Assembly (NCBI GenBank): GCA_023428915.1 | Contig: JAEYWL010000058.1 | Location: 1 to 62,758, forward strand | Length of the DNA: 62,758 nucleotides | DNA from: Verrucomicrobiota bacterium | GTDB lineage: Bacteria; Chlamydiota; Chlamydiia; Chlamydiales; JAEYWL01 | Direction of reading: 5' to 3' | Shown: in pieces, positions 36,619-45,854 of the stretch | How the letters are laid out: each line of letters begins with the position of its first letter | How positions within the stretch are numbered: position 1 is the first letter of the stretch | Made by a program: the position numbers and the translations under genes | Notes under the pieces: generated by a model | Told to the model about the DNA's origin: nothing | Seen by the model: the letters and a program-made list of their open reading frames with translations, nothing else | Database searches by the model: none

Positions 36619-37343
36619 TTATCCGAATAAATGATTGGAATAGTTGTTTGGCCAAGTACAAAGGCAAAAGTGTATTCTTTGTTGTTTGCTTTTACAATTA
36701 CTTGCAGCAAAGTGGGAATGGCTGGTTCGCCAAGAGGCCATCCATGTTTGTGCCAGCGGCCGTATAAATCAAAGTTGATCAATTCCGGCGCTTTTTGGCT
36801 GCCGGCTGCTCTGGGTTTATCTTCTTTATACGGGGGCACGTAGAAGGCAAATTCCAATTTTTCGACGTTTTCCAATAGAATTTCATGCAGCATGGGCGGA
36901 TTCTCGTCGTTGCCGGTCAAAGAAGGCCAGGTGGCCAAGATGAGCCGTTTTTCAGCATCTCTATATAGCCGCCCTATCACAGTATTGGCATAGAGGGGAT
37001 CTGCCTTGATGCCGTTGTCATAGACAAAGACCAAGCTGTCATCATCAGATGCAATTGCCCCTTGCCCATCTTTTGAGGTATATAATATGTATCTATGGAA
37101 TTTTCTTCCTAAGGGGTGCTTAAACATAATCTTGGGCAGTACTTGGGCCAACCTATACTGTGCATAAAGGATTCTGAAGTTTTCCTGCCGTTGCTCCCCC
37201 ATTTTTTGGCTAAGCACTTCCATGTAGCGGTAATACCCGAAGAGTGCAGACAGCAGGACCCCTAAAAGCACCAAAGCAATGATCACCTCCAAAAGAGTAA
37301 CAAGGCGGCGTTCACGCCTATTCAGCGTCAAGTTCTTTTTCAT
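36615..37343 (-). CDS. Minor pseudopilin (GspJ-like position) of type II secretion
   Basis: 242 residues. The N-terminus has a basic leader and then VTLLEVIIALVLLGVLL, the pseudopilin helix with Glu at +5. The residue before the helix is Leu rather than Gly. A globular domain follows (ILYAQYRLAQVLPKI ... LEFAFYVPPYK), similar in size to GspJ. The ATG at 37343 is chosen; a TTG 15 bases upstream extends it. It overlaps the end of the GspI-like gene by 26 bp and is coupled to the downstream unknown gene. Confidence 0.75.
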   Translation of the reverse strand: MKKNLTLNRRERRLVTLLEVIIALVLLGVLLSALFGYYRYMEVLSQKMGEQRQENFRILYAQYRLAQVLPKIMFKHPLGRKFHRYILYTSKDGQGAIASDDDSLVFVYDNGIKADPLYANTVIGRLYRDAEKRLILATWPSLTGNDENPPMLHEILLENVEKLEFAFYVPPYKEDKPRAAGSQKAPELINFDLYGRWHKHGWPLGEPAIPTLLQVIVKANNKEYTFAFVLGQTTIPIIYSDN

Positions 37344-37851
37344 CTTCAAGTTCTTCAAGTTGTGCTTCTGCTGTGATTCCGGGATGTTCCTTCACCAACA
37401 TCACCTCATAGGTGTAGTTCATTTTTGGCAGATTGGCTGTTTTTGGGGTTACGGCAATGATGAGTTTCTTCCGGTAATAGTGCCTGGCGACTAGTGTGTC
37501 TTCAGCCGGTTTGACCCTTCCATCCTTAAAAGTGTAAGTAGCAGTGCAGGGAAGATGCTTAGGAAAAAAAGACTCCGCCTCATTGCCAAAGGATTGTTCT
37601 TGCTGTTCTGCGATCTGCTGCCAGGAAATCTTATTTTCATACAGGTTTTGCATGACATTGACAAACAATAGATTGACAATCCGTTCCAGCTCCAGTTTAG
37701 TTTGAAATTGCGCTTCTTGTTTGTATACAAACACTTGAGAAGAAAAAAAAGGAGATGCACATAAAACAACCAGCAGCAAAGCGATCAAGACCTCTAAGAG
37801 GAGGAAATTGCGCCTTTTAAATTGTATGGCATTAAGAGGAGATTTGCGCAT
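37318..37851 (-). CDS. Minor pseudopilin (GspI-like position)
   Basis: 177 residues. The N-terminal pseudopilin helix is FLLLEVLIALLLVVLCA with Glu at +5, preceded by Asn instead of Gly (KRRN-F). A short globular domain and a highly acidic C-terminal tail (EAQLEELEDEKELDAE) follow. Its start overlaps the end of the GspH-like gene by 20 bp, and its own end overlaps the GspJ-like gene, giving a tight chain of coupled genes. Assignment as GspI rests on order and size. Confidence 0.75.
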   Translation of the reverse strand: MRKSPLNAIQFKRRNFLLLEVLIALLLVVLCASPFFSSQVFVYKQEAQFQTKLELERIVNLLFVNVMQNLYENKISWQQIAEQQEQSFGNEAESFFPKHLPCTATYTFKDGRVKPAEDTLVARHYYRKKLIIAVTPKTANLPKMNYTYEVMLVKEHPGITAEAQLEELEDEKELDAE

Positions 37852-38464
37852 TGGCAGGTTCTTCTTGTTTCAATTTCCATTCGGCGCGGAGATCGCTTGG
37901 GTACACTGCGGCGCTTTCTGGTTTTTTAAAAGCGGTATCCGGCTTTGGCTTTAAGGCTATCGGACTCATTTGACCTGAGAGCGCTAATTCCCTATACATA
38001 GGGCCTTCCTGACGCAGATCGTTATAGCCGGAAAGGAGCAATACTCCCTCAGGTAACTGCGAACGCAAGCTGGAAAACTTAAGGCTGTTTATTTCCCCGT
38101 TTGTTTCTTTATCTTTAAAGCTCACCCGTTTGATGCCTTTAAGCACTTGGTCTTGGTTTAACAACTTTGCAAGCTGATGCGGAAGGGGATAGTCGCAATC
38201 GATAAGGCACAGCTGCTCGCCGTTTGCGCTGCTTTCAAATTGCACAGTTACATCGGTTTGAAAAATCAGCATGAGGTTTTGCGCGGAGGCTAGTTTGTCT
38301 ACAACCTGGTCAACCCCGGCGCGAAAGCGCTGCTGCTCTAAGAGATCGGCTACTTTAAAACCGATAAGCCCTGCTGTCATGGCGATGAGCGCCATGACAA
38401 TTAACATTTCAAGCAAGGTAAACCGGTAGGGATTTTGCTTTCTATGCAGGGGCAGGGAACGCAT
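37832..38464 (-). CDS. Minor pseudopilin (GspH-like position)
   Basis: 210 residues. The N-terminal helix reads FTLLEMLIVMALIAMTAGLI, a standard pseudopilin start except that Arg stands in place of the -1 Gly. The globular part has the GspH/FimT-like DLLEQQRFRAGVDQVVDKLASAQNLMLIF helix and a beta-rich C-terminal half. It lies 8 bp after gspG. Minor pseudopilins form the tip of the periplasmic pseudopilus that pushes substrates through the secretin. Confidence 0.78.
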   Translation of the reverse strand: MRSLPLHRKQNPYRFTLLEMLIVMALIAMTAGLIGFKVADLLEQQRFRAGVDQVVDKLASAQNLMLIFQTDVTVQFESSANGEQLCLIDCDYPLPHQLAKLLNQDQVLKGIKRVSFKDKETNGEINSLKFSSLRSQLPEGVLLLSGYNDLRQEGPMYRELALSGQMSPIALKPKPDTAFKKPESAAVYPSDLRAEWKLKQEEPANAQISS

Positions 38465-38472
38465 GAAGCGGC

Positions 38473-38859
38473 TTACTTTTTATCCCCAAACATAGTCCCG
38501 GGATTCTTTCGAAGGTAATCAGTGTAACGTTCAGAATAAATTTCTATTTCACCTTTATCCGTTAATCTATGGCTATACTTTTTGCCCCAGCCGTCATATA
38601 TTAAATCATTGGCATTACTTACCAGCGGTGATCGTTGTACGTACTCATCCCATTTGTCAATATCGAATGAGGGGTCGTTCGACGCGATCAAAGTCAGGAT
38701 CGTAGATAGTTTCTCCATACCCACTTTAGTCTTAAAGGCTTTGCCTTCTTCCAAGCTGCCCTGATATTTATAGGCCACAGCGCCGATAATCAATGCGATT
38801 AGGAACATGACGATCATCATTTCGATCAGAGTGACGCATCTTCTTTTTAGTTTGTGCAT
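38473..38859 (-). CDS. gspG: Major pseudopilin GspG
   Basis: 128 residues, the usual GspG length. The helix VTLIEMMIVMFLIALIIGAV with Glu at +5 follows a short basic leader (HKLKRRC), so the residue before the cleavage point is Cys, not Gly. The C-terminal domain keeps the GspG plan (a conserved YDGWGKKY motif, near the calcium-binding loop). It lies between gspF and the minor pseudopilin genes. The 63-bp gap before it is the largest in the operon after gspF. Confidence 0.88.
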   Translation of the reverse strand: MHKLKRRCVTLIEMMIVMFLIALIIGAVAYKYQGSLEEGKAFKTKVGMEKLSTILTLIASNDPSFDIDKWDEYVQRSPLVSNANDLIYDGWGKKYSHRLTDKGEIEIYSERYTDYLRKNPGTMFGDKK

Positions 38860-38922
38860 ATAAAAACCTCATTATATTAGCGCAATTATACCTTATTAAA
38901 TCTAAAAAAAGAAGATAATCTC

Positions 38923-40110
38923 TTAGTTTAATGAGAAAGAAGCTACATCTGTCAGCGGGAGCAGAATGGCGATCATGACCATGCCGATAATGCCGCCCAT
39001 TATAATTAAAATAATAGGCTGGGCTAGAGCGGTGACGGTAGCCAAGGTTTTTTCCAGATTTTCCTCGTACATATCGGCAATTTTTTCCAGCATGATGGGA
39101 AGGTTGCCGCTGTCTTCGCCGACCCTGACCATGCGGCTGACCATGGAGGGGATAAACTTGGAGCGGCTTAATTGCGTGCTCAAGGAGCTGCCCTCTATGA
39201 TTTTTAGTTCTGCGGTTTTCATTTCCTCTTCCAAGGCAATGTTTTTCATCACTTCGGTGGACATGCGCAGCGCGTCGATAAGCGGAAGGCCTCCTTGCTG
39301 CAGTGTGGATAGGGTGCGGCTAAAACGGGCCACTGCTGTTTGGATGGCCAGCCGCTTCACTACGGGAATTTTTAAGACAAAACGCTGCAGCCATAATTTG
39401 CCTTTCTGCGAACGCAATTGAAAAAAAGCCCAGCTGAATATTCCAAGAGAGGCGGGGAGATAAAGCCACCACTTTTCCCGAAAAAAACGGCTAAGCCCCA
39501 GTACGAAGCTCGTAAATCCATTGAGCTGCCGCTCGGCAAACATCCCTTCAATAGAGGGGACGACAAACCCTAAAAGCATGCCGATTACGAGCAACGAAAA
39601 GCAGGCCAATACCCCGGGATAAATCATGGCTGCTGAAAGTTCTTTGCGCATTTTAAGCTGCTTGGACAGCAATTGCGACAGCCTTTCTAAAATTAGGCCT
39701 AAAGCTCCTGCCGCTTCGCCGGCCGCCACCATTGAGCTGTAAAGCTTGTCGAAACTGTCCGGATATTGCTTCATCGCTTCGGATAATGAACTGCCGCGTT
39801 TGATTTGGTCGCAGAGGCTTAACAGAATGCGATGGAATGATTCGTGGCGGTACTGTTCTTCAATAGCGACGAGGCTTTCGTATAGAGGCACTCCGGCATT
39901 CACTAACTGCGCCAGCTGCATGGTAAAAGCTTGCAGATTTTCTCCTTTTAAATTTTGCCGCGAGGATACTCCCGCCTTTTGCGCCAGGGAGACGACCATT
40001 AAGCCCCGCTCCCGCAGCCTTTCTTTGGCTTCTTTTTCTAACTGGGCTTCAATAACTCCGCTTTGTTTTTTGCCGAGTTGATCGAGAGCCTGGTATTGGT
40101 ACAAAGGCAT
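38923..40110 (-). CDS. gspF: Type II secretion inner-membrane platform protein GspF
   Basis: 395 residues with two GspF domains and three membrane helices, which is the full family length. MPLYQYQALDQLGKKQSGVI and LVNAGVPLYESLVAIEEQ are typical, as are the repeats ALRMSTEVMKN and SRMVRVGEDSGNLPIMLEKI. It anchors the pseudopilus assembly machinery and contacts GspE. It starts 5 bp after the gspE stop. Confidence 0.94.
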   Translation of the reverse strand: MPLYQYQALDQLGKKQSGVIEAQLEKEAKERLRERGLMVVSLAQKAGVSSRQNLKGENLQAFTMQLAQLVNAGVPLYESLVAIEEQYRHESFHRILLSLCDQIKRGSSLSEAMKQYPDSFDKLYSSMVAAGEAAGALGLILERLSQLLSKQLKMRKELSAAMIYPGVLACFSLLVIGMLLGFVVPSIEGMFAERQLNGFTSFVLGLSRFFREKWWLYLPASLGIFSWAFFQLRSQKGKLWLQRFVLKIPVVKRLAIQTAVARFSRTLSTLQQGGLPLIDALRMSTEVMKNIALEEEMKTAELKIIEGSSLSTQLSRSKFIPSMVSRMVRVGEDSGNLPIMLEKIADMYEENLEKTLATVTALAQPIILIIMGGIIGMVMIAILLPLTDVASFSLN

Positions 40111-40115
40111 AAATG

Positions 40116-41828
40116 CTACTCCTCATCAATGCCGCGAGTGACGCGCAGCACTTCGGGAACTGTAGTGATGCCATTTGCCGCTAAAAAGGCTCCATGGTCG
40201 CGCAAGGCCATCATGCCATTTTCCATGGCAAGGCGCCTTAACTCGATAGCGTCGGGACTTTTTACGATTTGTTTTTGCAAGACGTGGTTGACAGGCATAA
40301 GCTCGTAAATACCGTGGCGGCCGCGGTAGCCGTAGCCATAGCAGGATTGGCAGCCTTTGCCTCTGAAAAGCCCTCCATGCGGCAGCTTATCTGCGGTTAA
40401 GCCCAGGCTTTGCAGTTCTTTGTCCGCGGGCGTATAGACCTCGCTGCAGTTAGGGCAGATGCGGCGCACTAAACGCTGGGCCAGCACTCCGGCAATGCTT
40501 GAAGAAAGCAGGTAAGGCTCAATTCCCATATCCACCAAACGGGTGATAGCGGAAGGCGCATCATTGGTGTGCAGGGTGCTTAATACCAGGTGTCCTGTTA
40601 AAGCAGCCTGTATGGCGATTTCAGCGGTTTCAGCATCCCGGATTTCACCGATCATGATAACATCAGGGTCTTGGCGGAGAATATGCCTTAACCCTTTGGC
40701 AAAGTCCAGCTGGATGTTATGCCGCACCCCGATTTGGGCAATCCCTTTCAGATTGTATTCTACAGGATCTTCTATGGTCATAATATTGATTTCATCGTCG
40801 TAGATGTCGGAAATGGCGCTGTATAAGGTAGTGGTTTTACCGCTGCCTGTAGGGCCGGTCACTAATACAATGCCTTCCGGCAGGTGGATAAGGCTGCTGA
40901 ATACTTCTTGTACATTTGGAAGCATGCCCATCGTATCCAAACCCAATTGCACATTGCCTTTATCCAGGATACGCAAGACGATTCTTTCGCCGCCTACAAT
41001 GGGCACTGTGCTGACGCGAAAGTCGATTTCGCGGCGCCCCATCTTCAGCTTGATCCTGCCGTCTTGCGGCAAGCGCCTTTCGGCGATGTCTAATTTGGAC
41101 ATCACTTTTATGCGGGTAAGCAGCTGTGCCTGGTATTCAAGGGCGGGGGAATGGCGGTTGTGCAGCACGCCATCGATGCGGTAGCGCACGCGCATGCCGC
41201 TTTCTGTCGGCTCAAAATGGATATCGGAGGCGTTTTGCTGTATGGCTTCAGATAGGATTAAATTCAGCAGTTTGATAATCGTAGCCTGGCTTTGCGAATC
41301 ATCGAGCAAGTCGTAAACTTCAATTTCGTCTTCTTTACTCTCTTCATTTTGGTCTGAGAGGTTGGCCAGGAGTTGGGAAGCCTCGCCATGCTCTACATTG
41401 TAGCGGTCGTTGATGGCGGAGATAATGACTTCTTTGGGGGCGTATACCGGCTTCACCGGGTGATTGAGCATAAGCCTTAATTCTTCCAAAGGCTCGAGAT
41501 TGAGCGGGTCGGCCACGGCAATGATAATTGCGCCCGCTTCATCTTCGATCGGCAAGACAGTATGCTTTTTTACAAATGCATAGGGCACTTTGCGGAACAT
41601 ATCTTTATGCAGCCGGGACTGCGGAAGATCGGCATAGACCGGAATGCCGAATTGCCGCGCCAGCATTTGATGGGAATCTTCACCGCTGAAAGCGCCTTGA
41701 CGCAATAATTCATCGCTAAATGATAAGGTATTTAGCTGGACAGGCTCATGATGCGGTTGTTCTGCTTGTTTTCCGGTTAGTCCTTCCAGCCATTTTTTCC
41801 CTCTTTGCAGGAGGTTTTTACCTTCCAT
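40116..41828 (-). CDS. gspE: Type II secretion ATPase GspE
   Basis: 570 residues. The assembly ATPase has an N-terminal GspE_N domain, Walker A GPTGSGKTTTLYSAI near 321, the Asp box and Walker B GEIRDAETAEIA, the His box TLHTNDAPSA, and a tetra-Cys zinc site (CPNC and CQSC) near 460-500. The ATG at 41828 lies inside the last codons of gspD (11-bp overlap) with GGAGAG just upstream; an in-frame start at 41885 would overlap by 68 bp and adds residues outside the family. Confidence 0.94.
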   Translation of the reverse strand: MEGKNLLQRGKKWLEGLTGKQAEQPHHEPVQLNTLSFSDELLRQGAFSGEDSHQMLARQFGIPVYADLPQSRLHKDMFRKVPYAFVKKHTVLPIEDEAGAIIIAVADPLNLEPLEELRLMLNHPVKPVYAPKEVIISAINDRYNVEHGEASQLLANLSDQNEESKEDEIEVYDLLDDSQSQATIIKLLNLILSEAIQQNASDIHFEPTESGMRVRYRIDGVLHNRHSPALEYQAQLLTRIKVMSKLDIAERRLPQDGRIKLKMGRREIDFRVSTVPIVGGERIVLRILDKGNVQLGLDTMGMLPNVQEVFSSLIHLPEGIVLVTGPTGSGKTTTLYSAISDIYDDEINIMTIEDPVEYNLKGIAQIGVRHNIQLDFAKGLRHILRQDPDVIMIGEIRDAETAEIAIQAALTGHLVLSTLHTNDAPSAITRLVDMGIEPYLLSSSIAGVLAQRLVRRICPNCSEVYTPADKELQSLGLTADKLPHGGLFRGKGCQSCYGYGYRGRHGIYELMPVNHVLQKQIVKSPDAIELRRLAMENGMMALRDHGAFLAANGITTVPEVLRVTRGIDEE

Positions 41829-44373
41829 CGTACTCTCCCATGTACTCGCAAGTTTCCGCGGGGCAATCCATTGTTGGTACACCATCTAGCGGGGCTATGC
41901 AACGGCCGGGTTCGCGGCCCAATAAAATTTTCATGCTTTGGGCGAAAATGCGGGTCCTTTCATATTCGCGCGCTTCTACCAATCTGCATAGAAAATCGGG
42001 AATATCGCCAGGGCGGCGGGCCATTTCTTCTGCACGGATCCGATAGAGGTCTTCGGCTGGATCCACCACTATTTTGGGGGTAATGAAGATATACATATCA
42101 GTCTTGTCATCTTTCATGCCGACAGTGCTAAACAATTTACCTATAGCGGGAATTTCACATAAAAAAGGAATGCCATCCCGTTTATCATGGGAATTTTTCC
42201 TTCTTAAGCCTCCCAAAATTACAGTTTGTCCATCGGGGATGATAACTTCGTTAGTGATGTTGCGCCGGACAACTGTCGGGCGGTTAGCGATATCGCTCTG
42301 GATAGTGTCAAAGTTGACGTTAGTCTCCAGGGTGATCATATTAGGCGAGTCATCGTCAAAATCCTCGCAGCTATCACGCATATGGATGGTTGGAATGATA
42401 TCCAAGGTAATACCATACTGGCCGCGGGTATAAGCATCCTTTAACGTCACCCCTTTTACCGTTTCAACCTCAAAAGTTCCCGTATTGATTGAAAACTCTT
42501 CCACAATCGCCACTCTGGCGGGAGTTTGGTTCATCGTGAGTACAGAGGGGTTGGAGTTAATTTGCACGTCTTCCTGGGAAAGGAGAAAATTGTAGGCAAA
42601 GTCATAAGCAGGCAGTCCGTGATTAGCCATGCGGCTAATCATAAAATGCAGGATGCCATGGCAAGGGCCGTCCTTGTGGTCATTATAGGTTAAGCTTGTG
42701 GCATGGGTATTGGAAGCAGCTGCACCTATTCTCAAAAGATTTAAACCATAGTCGGTGCACTCGCGCAGCCTTTTTTCAAACAGCAAAACTTCGATCTGCA
42801 CCATTTTCTTGGGGACGTCTAATTTGCGGGCGACCTCCAATAATTTTTCCAGCAGGTCTTCTTCAACAACCATGACGATAGCGCCTGTCTTTAGATCTAC
42901 AATAAAGTTAGGGCGGCCCTCATTGGGCGGCCTTGCGACTCTGTTGGGCACTAATGTGACTGGCGCAGGGTTGACTGCGACATCCCCTTCCTGGAACCAA
43001 TTCTCTTGATAGAGCTGTTCAGGGTATTTATAAAGGGCTGTAGGCTTTTCTTCCACTATTGTGGTGACGTTTCCGCTATCCACTACCGGACCGCCAGGGC
43101 CTCCCGGAACCACGATCACTCTTTCCTGAATCATCATATTGTAAATGCGGAACAGGATGTCGGCTAGCTCTTCCGGATCGGAATATCTAGTGATATACCA
43201 GTAGACCACCTTTTCACGGGCATTTCCAATTTGGCACTCCACTTCGCAAATCATTTGCTCGGCGCGGCAGATCTCATCAGGCGTTCCTACTAGAAACAGG
43301 GCTTGGCACAATCCCGACATGACAATGATCTTCAAGCCGCCGGCTTCTTCATTGCAATCAAATTCAATGGGAGCTGGAATTACAGCAGGGCCTCCGGGGG
43401 TGCATGGGGGCGTTGCGGGTTTGGGGGGAGGAGGTACCCGCGGGCCGCAAGCGCGGCTAATGGGGGCTTGGTCAAAAAGGGCGTACAGCATTTGCGCCAT
43501 TTGCTCAGCCGGCAAGCGGCGTAAAGGAATTAGCTTATACTGCTGGTCATGGCGGTTCGCCACTACAAAATCGTAAAGTTTTAAAAGGTCGACGATTTCC
43601 GCTGCAGAGGCGACAAGTAATATATCCCTGCCTATCAGATGCAGGAGGGTGGTGTTGGGATTGATGAATTTATCCAAAAACATGAGGATGCGCCTGATCT
43701 CGGCCGGATTTGGCGAAAGCATAAAACCGACGCGCGTTTCTGGCGGGAAAAACTCCAAGTCCATGCGATTGTTCGTGATGTACTTTAGTCCGCAAGGCCC
43801 ATTATTTATTACATAGAGCTCCCGCAGAAAAGGGTTTACCTGCCTGATGCCGATCCCATTTTGGGAAAGCACCAGCTCAAGGAGCTCGCTCCAGGATTCC
43901 CTGGGAATCGGAATGTTTGAATTAACGCTTAAACGGATGCCCGCAATTTCAGGCGTCATCAAATAGACGTATTCCTGCGAACCGAAATCGATGACAAGCT
44001 GTTCAACATTTGTTTCCGGTTGATGCCATAAAGCATAGTTGTCGGCTTGGCTATGCTGGGATGCGCGGTCGCGCCATTCCCGTTCCTCCATGGCCATTTC
44101 AGCCCGTATGCAATTAATATGCTGCAGCAACTGCTGGTATTGTTCAGGGCAGGCTTCTTCATTGTAGAGTTCAACAGCTTGCGCATAAAGGCTTTTAAGT
44201 ACGCTTTTTTTTAGTGCGAGCGATTGGTTTACGGACTGCAGCACCCTCTGGCTTTCCTTATCCATGTCCATGCCGCCCTTATGCAATCCCTGTTTTTTTT
44301 CCGCTATGGTTTGTCCATACAGAGAGGGCATAAACGATAAGGCTATTATTGTGATAAAGAGTTTAATCTTCAC
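41818..44373 (-). CDS. gspD: Type II secretion outer-membrane secretin GspD
   Basis: 851 residues. The signal peptide is MKIKLFITIIALSFMPSLYG. After a helical N-terminal domain with many Gln and Glu come N-domains. The secretin core at the C-terminal third has VILGGLRRKNSHDKRDGIPF and KLFSTVGMKDDKTDMYIFI, diagnostic for secretins. A Gly/Pro-rich insert (near 300-325) is unusual in this position. It forms the outer-membrane channel. It follows the anchored 454-residue protein after 8 bp and is coupled to gspE. Confidence 0.93.
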   Translation of the reverse strand: MKIKLFITIIALSFMPSLYGQTIAEKKQGLHKGGMDMDKESQRVLQSVNQSLALKKSVLKSLYAQAVELYNEEACPEQYQQLLQHINCIRAEMAMEEREWRDRASQHSQADNYALWHQPETNVEQLVIDFGSQEYVYLMTPEIAGIRLSVNSNIPIPRESWSELLELVLSQNGIGIRQVNPFLRELYVINNGPCGLKYITNNRMDLEFFPPETRVGFMLSPNPAEIRRILMFLDKFINPNTTLLHLIGRDILLVASAAEIVDLLKLYDFVVANRHDQQYKLIPLRRLPAEQMAQMLYALFDQAPISRACGPRVPPPPKPATPPCTPGGPAVIPAPIEFDCNEEAGGLKIIVMSGLCQALFLVGTPDEICRAEQMICEVECQIGNAREKVVYWYITRYSDPEELADILFRIYNMMIQERVIVVPGGPGGPVVDSGNVTTIVEEKPTALYKYPEQLYQENWFQEGDVAVNPAPVTLVPNRVARPPNEGRPNFIVDLKTGAIVMVVEEDLLEKLLEVARKLDVPKKMVQIEVLLFEKRLRECTDYGLNLLRIGAAASNTHATSLTYNDHKDGPCHGILHFMISRMANHGLPAYDFAYNFLLSQEDVQINSNPSVLTMNQTPARVAIVEEFSINTGTFEVETVKGVTLKDAYTRGQYGITLDIIPTIHMRDSCEDFDDDSPNMITLETNVNFDTIQSDIANRPTVVRRNITNEVIIPDGQTVILGGLRRKNSHDKRDGIPFLCEIPAIGKLFSTVGMKDDKTDMYIFITPKIVVDPAEDLYRIRAEEMARRPGDIPDFLCRLVEAREYERTRIFAQSMKILLGREPGRCIAPLDGVPTMDCPAETCEYMGEYDGR

Positions 44374-44381
44374 GGAGGCTC

Positions 44382-45746
44382 CTAATTATTATCTAAAGGC
44401 ATATTAATTGGCGGGCGGATAGGCCCCATATGACTTGGAATTAATGGTTCTGCAGGCTGGCTTGTCTGCGCCGCAGGCACAGTGATTACACTGACATTGC
44501 CTTGGGGAAGCGGGATTTCAACCACATGGCTATCGGAGCGGCTGGGGCTGAAAAGTGTCGCCTGCAGCATCTGCCTTTCCTCTTTTTTTGCAATCCCGTC
44601 AAACACAAACAAAGTGCCTCGAATTTTTCGGTTCACGTAATCGTCAATTTCCTGTTCATTGCTAAGCGCTTTCCATGATCCGTCAAGGAATATCAGCCAA
44701 TCTTGCGGCTTTAGCAATACCCTCTCTTTTTGCACTTCAAATATATACTGCGATCTTGTGCGGGCAGCAATAAATTTAAAGTCCTGCTCTGCTTTTTGCG
44801 GCGACCAATTTTCTGTGGATTTAAGCAAAGTCAGCACGATTTTATTTTTCCCTTCACTATCCCATAAATCGAGGTTCATTAGCCGTTCATCGATTTTTTT
44901 TATTAACAGTAATGGCTTTCCTTGGCTGAGAGGACCTGGTTTTACCAGGCGCCAGCGGCCGTCTTCCCATATTGCTGTATCATTTAAACCGACATAGATG
45001 GAATACACTTCATCATTTTCGCCAAAATCGATCCGCTGCTTGCCGCTTTCTTCCTTGTACTCTTCTCCGCCATGTTTTTCTAAAAATTTATCGGCCCCAT
45101 ACCAGCGGGCTTTTTGCCTGCCTAAAAGCGTGCCATCCACCTTCCATTTGCCGATTTCCCAATTGCCGAGGCTGCTTGAACGAATCATTTCTTTTTGTGC
45201 AAGTTTTAGTTCCGCCAATGCTGGAGGCGCATGGATGATTTGCTCGTTCTCCCCTTTCATATAGACTTTAACTAAAGCTTCATTGCCGCGGATATCTGCT
45301 TCTATCCAGAGAGATGTGGGTTCGTTTTGCGGGCTGAAAATGTAGCGGTTCGGTGTTTGGGTGCGGTCATATAGCAAATAGATTTTCTTGCCGGGAGCCG
45401 AGGTGGCTTGGCTTTTGCCGTCGGTAAGAGAGAAATGCATAGCGGCTTGGTCTTGAACTATGTCAGGTCTGCCGTTGGGGCCGTAGTAGGTCAATAACTG
45501 CCTTAAATCAGGCAGCTTAACCGAAGGAGGCTCATACACCAAACGCAGCAAAGAACTTTCGATGGCATCATAGGCCTGTTGTTTTTGGGTGAAAAAAAGG
45601 CTGGGTTTAGGCCGGGTTTTGTTTATTGGTTTAAAGTCAGTCAAAGAAGAGCTAAAATTAAAGTGAAAAAATAGGGCCAGCAATAACAGTAAAGCTGCCA
45701 GGCCAAAAAGAGCTAAATCTATAAGAGTAAGTACGTTTCTTGTCAT
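44382..45746 (-). CDS. Unknown single-pass membrane protein, first gene of the type II secretion operon
   Basis: 454 residues. Residues 7-30 form one membrane helix (LIDLALFGLAALLLLLALFFHF), and the rest is a large, beta-rich and charged domain predicted to lie in the periplasm. This topology and position before gspD resemble GspC, but no HR or PDZ domain is obvious and it is longer than usual, so it is left unnamed. The ATG at 45746 is chosen; a TTG 9 bases upstream precedes it. The divergent mutY gene starts about 108 bp away. Confidence 0.75.
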   Translation of the reverse strand: MTRNVLTLIDLALFGLAALLLLLALFFHFNFSSSLTDFKPINKTRPKPSLFFTQKQQAYDAIESSLLRLVYEPPSVKLPDLRQLLTYYGPNGRPDIVQDQAAMHFSLTDGKSQATSAPGKKIYLLYDRTQTPNRYIFSPQNEPTSLWIEADIRGNEALVKVYMKGENEQIIHAPPALAELKLAQKEMIRSSSLGNWEIGKWKVDGTLLGRQKARWYGADKFLEKHGGEEYKEESGKQRIDFGENDEVYSIYVGLNDTAIWEDGRWRLVKPGPLSQGKPLLLIKKIDERLMNLDLWDSEGKNKIVLTLLKSTENWSPQKAEQDFKFIAARTRSQYIFEVQKERVLLKPQDWLIFLDGSWKALSNEQEIDDYVNRKIRGTLFVFDGIAKKEERQMLQATLFSPSRSDSHVVEIPLPQGNVSVITVPAAQTSQPAEPLIPSHMGPIRPPINMPLDNN

Positions 45747-45854
45747 GCCGCACAATTAGTAAAAAGCTTAAATCAGATAAAGGATAGCAAATATAAGCAT
45801 AAAATGCACAAAATGATATAGTTACTGCGAAAAAAACTTATTTGTAAAATTAAA

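Noticed and set aside
42755..43009. Plus-strand frames opposite gspD and other operon genes
   Set aside because: Shadows of a well-defined secretin gene.
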